Positions 57,954 through 64,000 of a DNA stretch of 64,000 nucleotides are shown piece by piece. The position numbers and the translations under genes were made by a program. Position 1 is the first letter of the stretch. The number at the start of each line of letters is the position of its first letter. The stretch lies in contig JANYGI010000032.1 in assembly GCA_025362495.1 (NCBI GenBank), positions 1-64,000 of the forward strand, written 5' to 3'. This stretch comes from Byssovorax sp. (GTDB lineage: Bacteria > Myxococcota_A > Polyangia > Polyangiales > Polyangiaceae). Under the pieces are notes generated by a model. The model ran no database searches, was not told the origin of the DNA, and was given only the letters and a program-made list of their open reading frames with translations.

Positions 57954-58562
57954 TCAGCCGCTCGCTGCCAGTCCGTGAACGGCCGCAAAGCCACGATCGA
58001 TGAGCGCGATGAACTCGGCGTTGGCCTTCTTCACCGAGCCTCCGCGCTCGAAGACGCGGATCGCTTCGCCGTAGGCCGTGCGCCACGTCAGCACGATCAT
58101 CCCGGCGACGAGCCGCGCGCGGCCGTCGGGCTTCGGACCGGCGAGCAGCGACGCGAGCCCCTCGGTCGCCTCGTCTCCGATCTCGTGGACGCGCGCCTTG
58201 AGCGACGGGCTCCCCGCGACGACGCGCCACCAGCCGACCGTCTGGCTGTCGATGCGCGCGAACGGGTGCTTCTGCTCGCCCAGGCTATCGACGAGGCGGC
58301 GGAGCGCGTCGATCGGTGACTGCCTTTCTGGCCGCTCGCCGACGGCCTCGCGCAGGAGCCGCTTCACGTCGTCATCGCGGTCCAGGAAGAGGTCCTCCTT
58401 GCGCGCGAAGTAGTTGAACACCGTTGGCTTGGAGACGCTCGCGGCGGCGGCGATCTCGTCGATCGTCACCGCGTCGAAGCCGCGCGCGAAGAACAGCCCC
58501 GTCGCGACGTCGGAGATCCGCTGCCTGGTCTCGCGCTTCTTGCTCTCGCGGAGGTCACCCAT
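57954..58562 (-). CDS. TetR-family regulator
   Basis: This 202-aa regulator has an N-terminal TetR helix-turn-helix (RQRISDVATGLFFARGFDAV, then TIDEIAAAASVSKPTVFNYF) and an all-helical ligand domain. It probably represses itself with the downstream hydroxylase and the divergent monooxygenase at 58631, through the inverted repeat at 58573-58620. The ligand may be the substrate or product of these flavoproteins. I use the ATG at 58562; ATG codons at 58571 and 58601 are also in frame, the last of them inside the palindromic region. Confidence 0.92.
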   Translation of the reverse strand: MGDLRESKKRETRQRISDVATGLFFARGFDAVTIDEIAAAASVSKPTVFNYFARKEDLFLDRDDDVKRLLREAVGERPERQSPIDALRRLVDSLGEQKHPFARIDSQTVGWWRVVAGSPSLKARVHEIGDEATEGLASLLAGPKPDGRARLVAGMIVLTWRTAYGEAIRVFERGGSVKKANAEFIALIDRGFAAVHGLAASG

Positions 58563-58572
58563 GGGTTGCATC

Positions 58573-58620
58573 TTAGACCGAGATAAACATTTTACTAGCA
58601 AAAAATTTTATCGAGTCTAA
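58573..58620. promoter_or_regulatory. Divergent promoter/operator with inverted repeat
   Basis: TTAGACCGAGATAAA at 58573-58587 and TTTTATCGAGTCTAA at 58606-58620 form an imperfect inverted repeat (TTAGAC arms exact) around a very AT-rich core. It lies between the TetR gene and the + strand monooxygenase gene. This is the expected position for a TetR operator overlapping both promoters. Confidence 0.65.
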
Positions 58621-58630
58621 CATTCGCGGC

Positions 58631-59932
58631 ATGTCGACCGACGTCACCTCCTCGAAGCCTCCCCTGCGCGTCCTGATCAGCGGAGCGGGCATCGCCGGGC
58701 CCACGCTGGCGTGGTTCCTGGCGAAGACCGGCGCCCGCGTCACCGTCGTCGAGAAGAGCCCCTCGATCCTCCCCCACGGGCAGAACGTCGACATTCAAGG
58801 CAGCGCGCGGGTCGTCATCGCGAAGATGGGGCTCACGGATCGCGTTCGAGAGTGCAACACCACGGAGAAGGGCACTCGATTCATCGATCCTGAGGGGCGG
58901 CCCTTCGCTCTGTTTCCTGTCAAGAAAGGGTCGTCTGCCAGCCTCACCTCGGAGTACGAGATCCTCCGGGGCGATCTGGCCGCCCTGCTCTACCAGGCCA
59001 CGAAGGACCATCCGAGCGTCGATTACCTGTTCGGCACCCCGATCAAGGAAGTCGTCTCGAACGACGCGGACAGGGTCGAGGTTCGGTTGAGCAACGGGGA
59101 GGTGCGCGACTTCGACCTCCTGGTCGCGGCCGACGGACAGTGGTCGAAGGTGCGGAAGCAATGCTTCCCGCCGGCGTCCGTCGAGGTTGTCGACAAGGGC
59201 ATGTACGCCGTCTACTGGACCATCCCGCGCCTGCCCGGTGACAACGACTGGTGGAACATCTACCAGGCGCTCGGATCGAGGCTGATCACCCTCAGGCCCG
59301 ATCCCCACGGCACCATCCGGGCGATGTTCACGTTCATGCCCCGCGGCGAGACACAGAAGCAGGCCTGGCGAGAGGCCTCCCGGGGCGACAGGAAGACGCG
59401 CGCGAGCCTCGTGAAAACCGAGCTCGCCGGGGCGGGATGGCAGGCGCAAAGGCTCGTGGACGCGCTCGACCAGGCGCCGGACTTCTACTTCCAGGCGGTC
59501 CAGCAGATCAAGATGGCCAGATGGTCCAGCGCGCGTGTCGTCTGCCTGGGAGATGCGGCCTACGCCCCGACGCCGCTCACCGGAATGGGCACGTCGCTGG
59601 CCATCGTCGGCGCGTACGTCCTCGCAGGGGAGCTGAGCAAGCTCGCGGCCGGCGAGGATCCTTCAAGGGCGCTCGATGCGTACGAGCGCGCCTTTCGCCC
59701 CTTCGTCGAGGAGACCCAGAAGCTCCCCTTCTTCGTTCCATCCATCGCGCATCCCGTGACGGCGTGGCAGCGGCGGCTGTTCCGGGCCTTCGCGGCGTCA
59801 GTGGCCAGGATCGCGGCGATTCCGTGGGTGCTGAGCAGGCTCCACCACGACGACGACGAAGACTTCCCGTTGCCGCGCTATCCGCGCTTCGAGGACCGGG
59901 AAGAGGGCTTTGCGTCGAGCGCCGGAAAGTAG
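58631..59932 (+). CDS. FAD-dependent monooxygenase (TetX/PHBH-like)
   Basis: This 433-aa flavoprotein has VLISGAGIAGPTLAWFL, the dinucleotide-binding motif, VAADGQWSKVRK (DG motif) and VVCLGDAAYAPTPLTGMGTS (GD motif), matching group A single-component monooxygenases such as TetX. The substrate pocket cannot be read, so drug inactivation is only one option among many. The C-terminal segment after residue 370 (RAFAASVARIAAIPWVL) is hydrophobic and may sit near the membrane. Its promoter appears shared with the TetR gene, so it should be induced by the TetR ligand. Confidence 0.9.
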   Translation: MSTDVTSSKPPLRVLISGAGIAGPTLAWFLAKTGARVTVVEKSPSILPHGQNVDIQGSARVVIAKMGLTDRVRECNTTEKGTRFIDPEGRPFALFPVKKGSSASLTSEYEILRGDLAALLYQATKDHPSVDYLFGTPIKEVVSNDADRVEVRLSNGEVRDFDLLVAADGQWSKVRKQCFPPASVEVVDKGMYAVYWTIPRLPGDNDWWNIYQALGSRLITLRPDPHGTIRAMFTFMPRGETQKQAWREASRGDRKTRASLVKTELAGAGWQAQRLVDALDQAPDFYFQAVQQIKMARWSSARVVCLGDAAYAPTPLTGMGTSLAIVGAYVLAGELSKLAAGEDPSRALDAYERAFRPFVEETQKLPFFVPSIAHPVTAWQRRLFRAFAASVARIAAIPWVLSRLHHDDDEDFPLPRYPRFEDREEGFASSAGK

Positions 59933-60162
59933 ATGGGGAAACGCGCGCTGCGGGGGCCTGCCGGTGGAGACCGTGGGCTGCCCTCCTCGTTGACATGTCC
60001 GTTTTTTCCAATCAGGGGGCGCGGGCGCGTGCCATCAACACTCCAGGACTCATCTCCGATCGACGCCGCGGGGCACGATGTCGGGGCGCGCACACGAGCG
60101 CTGAACGATCGACGCCGGGCAGCAGCGCGGGCTTGAACGGCCACACGAGAGGCGTAAAAGTG

Positions 60163-60954
60163 ATGTCCGTGGCCACAGCACTCGATCCCCCTGCCCTCGC
60201 GTTCGCGCGCTTCGTCGAGGATGTTCGCGCGGTGGCGTCGCCTCCCGGTCAGGCGTTCGAGGGCGTGCGGCTCCCCGACGGCAGGACGACCCTCGTGTTT
60301 CGCGCGCACGAGGGCGAGCGCACGGGCGATCTGTGGGTCGCGGGGCCGGGGACGCGCGCGAAGTTCAAGCACGTGACCGGCATCGCGCGGGTGGTCTCTC
60401 TTCGCTTCAAGCCCGGTTGGTCAGCGCCGTTTCTCGGTGTGGCCGCGAGCGAGCTCACCGATCGGAGTGTCCCCCTCGAGGACATGTGGGGTCGCGCCGC
60501 GGGCGATCTCTGCGCGGAGCTCCTCGCCGCGAAGAGACGCGCCGACGCGACGAACAGGCTCGCCGAGGCGCTCGCGCGACGGGGCGTGAACGCCGTCGAG
60601 ACGTCGTCAGGGCAGCTCACGCGGCGCGCGGTGCGGCTGCTCGAAGGCGGCGAGATCCGGGTGGAGAGCGTCGCCTTCCGACTCGGCGTCACGGCGCGCC
60701 ACCTGCGCCGCGCGTTCGCCGAGAACGTCGGTATCGGCCCCAAGGAGTTTGCGCGCGGCGTCCGGCTGAAACGCGCCCTCCACCTGGCCGAGACGTCGTG
60801 TGACTGGGCCCGCGTCGCCGCGGACGCGGGGTATTACGATCAGGCGCATCTCATCGCCGATTTCCGGCAGCTCGTCGGGCTCACCCCCGGTGCGTATTTC
60901 AAGCGCGCGGGCGCGCGGATCAGCCCGCCGGGCGCGGCAGCGGTCGAGGCCTGA
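60163..60954 (+). CDS. AraC-family regulator
   Basis: This 263-aa regulator has a C-terminal AraC DNA-binding domain with two helix-turn-helix units: GGEIRVESVAFRLGVTARHL with RRAFAENVGIGPKEF, and ETSCDWARVAADAGYYDQAH with LIADFRQLVGLTPGAYF. The N-terminal half resembles the DUF6597-type sensing domain of transcription factors that respond to small molecules (TTLVFRAHEG, GPGTRAKFKHV). The reading frame is open far upstream, but only the ATG at 60163, preceded by GAGAGG, gives a sensible start. It may control the upstream monooxygenase; the 230 bases between hold nothing else I recognise. Confidence 0.88.
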   Translation: MSVATALDPPALAFARFVEDVRAVASPPGQAFEGVRLPDGRTTLVFRAHEGERTGDLWVAGPGTRAKFKHVTGIARVVSLRFKPGWSAPFLGVAASELTDRSVPLEDMWGRAAGDLCAELLAAKRRADATNRLAEALARRGVNAVETSSGQLTRRAVRLLEGGEIRVESVAFRLGVTARHLRRAFAENVGIGPKEFARGVRLKRALHLAETSCDWARVAADAGYYDQAHLIADFRQLVGLTPGAYFKRAGARISPPGAAAVEA

Positions 60955-61036
60955 AGCGGCAGAAGGCTCTCCCGTCCATGCGCGTGAGAGCGGCCCGCGG
61001 CGCCGACGCACTCCCGACCGCGGGACGCTGGCGACT

Positions 61037-61591
61037 CTACTTCTCGATGCGGATCGCGTGAACCGACGCGAGCAGGCCGCGCGCCTTCTTGCGATTGGCA
61101 AGGTGGGTCTGGGTCCAGGCGAGGACCTCGAGATCGGGGCCGTAGATCAGCGCCTGATTCATCCGGAACTGCTGCGTCGTGTCGTCGCAGGTCACCTCGA
61201 AGGCGTTGTCCGGGACCGCGAGATCCGCCAGGTGATTGGCGTACTGCACGCACTTTTTCCCGAAGGCGCGGGTGGCGTAAGAGTCGATCCAGATGGTCGT
61301 CTTCGTCTCTTCGGGCACGTAGGAGACGGTGAAGGGCCAGCCCGGCTCCGTAGGCAGGTTGCAGACCCAGCGCGTGTCCTCGGCCGCGCAGGTGTAGCCG
61401 TTCTGCTGGAGGATATCGATGACGACCTGGCCAGGAGTGCGGTTGTCGACGATCTGCACCGCGGGGGCCTGGGCGCCCGGCCCGTCCACGGGGAGCGTGT
61501 AGGCGGCGGTCTTTGGCTGGCGCGGGTGATGGTGACACCCGGACGAGAACGCGAAGAGGACGGCGAGAGCAGCGAGGCGCGAGGGGTTCAT
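61037..61591 (-). CDS. Lipoprotein of unknown function
   Basis: This 184-aa protein has a signal peptide ending FSSGC (Cys19) and then a His-rich start, HHHPRQ. The mature part has four Cys (YTCAAED, WVCNLP, KKCVQY, EVTCDD), probably forming two disulphides, and mixed alpha/beta sequence without known motifs. No catalytic site is visible. It converges with the AraC gene, ending 82 bases after it, and is divergent from the small protein gene at 61756. Confidence 0.75.
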   Translation of the reverse strand: MNPSRLAALAVLFAFSSGCHHHPRQPKTAAYTLPVDGPGAQAPAVQIVDNRTPGQVVIDILQQNGYTCAAEDTRWVCNLPTEPGWPFTVSYVPEETKTTIWIDSYATRAFGKKCVQYANHLADLAVPDNAFEVTCDDTTQQFRMNQALIYGPDLEVLAWTQTHLANRKKARGLLASVHAIRIEK

Positions 61592-61755
61592 CGGGCGCGG
61601 ATGCTACGTGAAAATGGCGGGTGATCGCCACCATTCTCTGCGGCGCCGCATCTCCGGACGGGCGCCGCTCTTCCATTGACGTCGGGACGTCGAGCAGTGC
61701 ATGGCTGAGGGGGGCTGCGGTGCGGCGGTGGGGCGCTCCCGGGAGACAAGGTACG

Positions 61756-62010
61756 ATGAAGACCCTCGATGAAGTAAGCGCCCGCGCGGAGATCAGCTGG
61801 AACGTCTGGGGCCCGAACTCGGGCGGCGTGATCGTGGTCTTCTTCCACGAGGGGAAGCTCTATACGTACTACGGCGGTGACGCGCGGCCGGCGGACGACG
61901 ACGCGCCGAACCCGGTGGAGGAGACGATCGAGGAGTACGCGCGCGAAGGCTACGGCGGCGACAAGGAGGTGCTCGCCTGGCTGCGCGCGACGGGGCGTCT
62001 TTCGGCTTGA
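61756..62010 (+). CDS. Small acidic protein of unknown function
   Basis: This 84-aa protein (MKTLDEVSARAEISWNVWGP) is acidic at its C-terminal half, with DARPADDDAPNPVEETIEEY. A beta-rich core reads GGVIVVFFHEGKLYTYYGGD. I do not recognise a family. The ATG at 61756 follows GGGAGACAAGG and is clearly better than an upstream ATG at 61621, which would add 45 residues of poor coding character. It could be a small immunity-like or structural protein; this is speculative. Confidence 0.65.
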   Translation: MKTLDEVSARAEISWNVWGPNSGGVIVVFFHEGKLYTYYGGDARPADDDAPNPVEETIEEYAREGYGGDKEVLAWLRATGRLSA

Positions 62011-62053
62011 GCGCGAGCGGCGAACCATCGGCTCGACGGGACCACCAGCAGCC

Positions 62054-62581
62054 ATGTTCATGCTTCGCAGTCGATCCAGGGCGAGTCAGGAGGGTTCGAC
62101 GTCACCCCGCCGGTGGACGGTGAGTGCGAGGCTCTGCGCGGGTGGCCCAGGGGCGCTGCCGGAGCTGAGGGCGGCAAGAATTCGAGTCCTGGGGTTATCG
62201 CGCTCCACGGGACGGAGGGCGCTTCGCGTCGCGCTGCTGGCGTCTTTCCTGGGTTTGGCGGGCTGCAATCCCACGGTGAATGTGGCGGCCACGTCGGGGG
62301 GATCTTCCACCGGAGCGGCCTACGACCCTTGTTACGACCAGAAGACTCCCGAGAGCTGCGTCGGGAAATGTAGCTTCGTGTTCGTCGGCGACTGCGATGG
62401 ACACGAACCTCTCGGGTGCTTCGGCGCTGCGCCCGAGTGCACGCTCGACGCGGATTGCCACCCGGAGCAGTCGTGCGTCGAGAGGAAGATCGCCCCCTGC
62501 GTGCTCCCGGCGCCGACAGGTGGTGGGATTTGCGACTCGTGCTTCGATACCCGACGACTCTGCTGGCCGCCGGCATCATGA
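62054..62581 (+). CDS. Cys-rich lipoprotein
   Basis: The mature domain starts at a lipobox LGLAGC near residue 75 and has about eleven Cys (DPCYDQ, SCVGKC, DCDG, CFGAAPEC, DCHPEQSC, CVLP, CDSC, LCWPP), resembling small disulphide-rich surface proteins. The region before the signal sequence is unusually long and Arg/Ser-rich. The true start may therefore be downstream of the ATG at 62054, for instance a GTG near 62120. Its 3' part overlaps the minus-strand gene at 62332-63264 by 250 bases, which is too much for two conserved genes. Confidence 0.55.
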   Translation: MFMLRSRSRASQEGSTSPRRWTVSARLCAGGPGALPELRAARIRVLGLSRSTGRRALRVALLASFLGLAGCNPTVNVAATSGGSSTGAAYDPCYDQKTPESCVGKCSFVFVGDCDGHEPLGCFGAAPECTLDADCHPEQSCVERKIAPCVLPAPTGGGICDSCFDTRRLCWPPAS

Positions 62582-63264
62582 TGCCGCGCAACGGTCGAAT
62601 GGCGCACGCCCGATGCTGCGCGGAGATCCCGATCGACGTTCAGGGCCACGGCTCGTCGGGTCGAGCGGGGATGATCTCCTGGGCGCCGGTTCGCAGGTTC
62701 AACCGAGGGGGATTCGGATTTGAACTCATCGAAGAGGTCGCCGGCCGCGCCGACGAAGACCGCGATGTCCGGTCGGCAGAGCGCCTGGAGAACCTCCCAC
62801 GCCGCGCGTGTCTCCTCGAGCAGGACCTCGTTGACGAGGATCAGCTCGGGGGTGAAGTCGAGGCCCGCGAGGTCGGGGCGGCCGATTGGCAGGCTCTGGA
62901 ATTCGGCCGGGAGCAGCGGCACTTTGACATCGACCAGGCCCACAATCGCTTCGGAGGCCGTCGTCGCCGGGTCCTTCCAGTCCTCGGTCCAGGCGTGGGC
63001 GGCGATTGGAAAGCGATAGGCGGCGTCATCGCCGTGCAGTGTGATCTCGAGCTGGCGGATGCGGTCGTCTGACGAGGCGAGCGAGAAGACCTCGGCCAGG
63101 GACTTCCGGTAGCGTTCGCGGACCGGATCGAACGAGCGGAGGACGAGCTCGCGCGTCAACTGCGGCAGTGGCACGAAGGGAGTGTTCTTGCGAGCGGGTC
63201 GATTGCCGACCTCGTAGAGGAAGATCGCTCCGAGCAGGAGCGCGAGCAAGGTAGTCAGGTGCAT
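62332..63264 (-). CDS. Membrane-anchored protein of unknown function, C-terminus doubtful
   Basis: The first 190 residues look real: a single N-terminal membrane segment (LTTLLALLLGAIFLYEV), then a soluble domain (SLAEVFSLASSDDRIRQLEI, AFQSLPIGRPDLAGLDF-like stretch, FVGAAGDLFDEF). After about residue 195 the sequence turns Arg/Pro/Ser-rich and overlaps the convergent lipoprotein gene, so the original 3' end was probably lost and the frame reads on into foreign sequence. The start lies 9 bases before the downstream end of the nuclease gene block, so the two share a strand and perhaps a transcript. I cannot name a family. Confidence 0.55.
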   Translation of the reverse strand: MHLTTLLALLLGAIFLYEVGNRPARKNTPFVPLPQLTRELVLRSFDPVRERYRKSLAEVFSLASSDDRIRQLEITLHGDDAAYRFPIAAHAWTEDWKDPATTASEAIVGLVDVKVPLLPAEFQSLPIGRPDLAGLDFTPELILVNEVLLEETRAAWEVLQALCRPDIAVFVGAAGDLFDEFKSESPSVEPANRRPGDHPRSTRRAVALNVDRDLRAASGVRHSTVARHHDAGGQQSRRVSKHESQIPPPVGAGSTQGAIFLSTHDCSGWQSASSVHSGAAPKHPRGSCPSQSPTNTKLHFPTQLSGVFWS

Positions 63265-63273
63265 ACCGGGTCG

Positions 63274-64000
63274 TCACGAGAGCACGTCGGCTGCCGTCTT
63301 CGCGCCGAAGACGCTATCAATCCAGCGGTCGAGCGTCGTCACGCTCGTGCAGGCCTGGATGAGGGCGTGGTCGCCGTCGGTGACGGCGATACCCGCGCGC
63401 GCGAGGAGGCGGAGGAGCGTGTCGCGCCGCCCCTTGATTTCGCCTTCGACGTGGCCTTCGGCCTGGCCCTCGACCCACCGGGCCTCGGCGATGACGAGCA
63501 CTTGCTGGATCTCGTCTCTCACCTTCTCGTAAGCGTCGAGCTCCTCTTGCGTGAACGTGGCTTTGTTGGCGAGCATGAGCGCTTCGCGGTACACCACGGG
63601 CAAATCCGGCGGGACCTCCGTCAGCTCGGCGCGTGGACGAAGAGCCAGGCCCATTGAGAAGCGCCGCTGTCGGGCCGGCGCGGTGGCAGCTTGGGCAGCT
63701 CCAGGAATGCATACTGGACTTGCAACAGACCCGAGTTGCCCGAGCCGCGCTCGGTCATGTTCCAGCGGCTCAGCATCGGTACCGGGGCGAGCCCGAGCGC
63801 CTTTTGCGTCGCGTCGGGCCAGATCTCGAAGTCGCAAATGGAGATCGCGACCACGTCGGTCAGCGTGTCGGACCACTTGCCGCTCCTGAGCTGACCCGCG
63901 TAAGCCTTGCACGCATTGTAGACGACGCGGTTGACGAAGCCGGGATGGTGGATGAGCTGCATCTCGACGACGAAGGTCGTCCCCGCCCGGTCCTTGCAGC
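63274..64000 (-). pseudogene. Rpn/PDDEXK-type nuclease, frameshifted and running off the right edge
   Basis: From the right edge one frame reads CKDRAGTTFVVEMQLIHHPG, the typical PD-(D/E)XK core of Rpn-family (transposase_31-like) nucleases with its E-x-Q, then VQYAFLELPKLPP. At about 63632 the sense jumps to another frame, ELTEVPPDLPVVYREALML, continuing with a coiled tail (EGQAEGHVEGEIKGRRDTLL) to the stop at 63274. One missing base explains it. The family is thought to promote recombination or DNA cleavage. Sequencing error cannot be excluded. The 5' end is outside the window. Confidence 0.7.

Noticed and set aside
58631-59932. Calling the monooxygenase a tetracycline-inactivating TetX
   Set aside because: The motifs are shared by a large flavoprotein group and do not show substrate; only the family is supported.

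Overview
The window is very GC-rich, gene-dense DNA. It carries several eukaryotic-like Ser/Thr kinases, hybrid histidine kinases and many secreted lipoproteins with long Gly/Ser/Thr-rich linkers after the lipobox. It also has di-haem cytochromes, a VgrG fragment and lectin-tagged hydrolases. This points to a soil myxobacterium, most likely of the Polyangiales (Sorangium/Polyangium/Minicystis-like). That placement is inferred from gene style, not from a marker gene.

Layout. 0-1.6 kb: the N-terminally incomplete ATPase part of a kinase/ATPase regulator (running off the left edge), abutting a carboxymuconolactone-decarboxylase/AhpD-like gene whose active-site CxxC reads CxxTGA and is followed by a perfect SECIS-like hairpin. 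1.7-8.6 kb: secreted proteins on the + strand (Pro-rich lipoprotein, di-haem peroxidase-like protein, sedolisin protease, GH31 glycosidase, glycan-binding-like lipoprotein). 8.6-15.4 kb, minus strand: two tandem DUF3494 ice-binding-type lipoproteins separated by three perfect hairpins, then a two-gene unit of a 1029-aa lipoprotein and a Ser/Thr kinase. 15.5-22.2 kb: small lipoproteins, a PHM-type copper monooxygenase-like protein, an M23 peptidase followed by a truncated vgrG, RNase Z, an astacin-like protease with a ricin-B lectin, and a thioredoxin-like lipoprotein.

22.4-30.1 kb: an SDR and a fused HyuA-HyuB (5-oxoprolinase type) enzyme, two gene relics, a second SDR and a DUF3089 hydrolase. 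30.3-36.7 kb: a signalling cluster of two translationally coupled histidine kinases, an ABC exporter and a third hybrid kinase. 37.5 kb: tRNA-Arg(CCG). 37.7-41.6 kb: an L,D-transpeptidase and an EF-G-like GTPase, converging on a small inverted-repeat element. 42.2-48.0 kb: two head-to-head Ser/Thr kinases, both carrying a degenerate nucleotidyl-cyclase-like segment, the larger one also an AAA ATPase/TPR region. 48.6-56.2 kb: FG-GAP lipoprotein, GST, VOC protein, lysozyme-lectin lipoprotein and a PD40 propeller lipoprotein. 56.4-61.0 kb: two FAD monooxygenases with a TetR regulator (shared palindromic operator region) and an AraC regulator. 61-64 kb: small lipoproteins, an unknown membrane-anchored protein and a frameshifted Rpn/PDDEXK nuclease that runs off the right edge.

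The dominant themes are secreted degradative enzymes (protease, glycosidase, two peptidoglycan hydrolases) and dense phosphorylation-based regulation, with a scatter of decaying genes at junctions between intact units. The most unusual signal is the candidate selenocysteine codon at 1254-1256. A second is a matching GGATCA-N4-TGATCC palindrome 90-100 bp upstream of both peptidoglycan-hydrolase genes.
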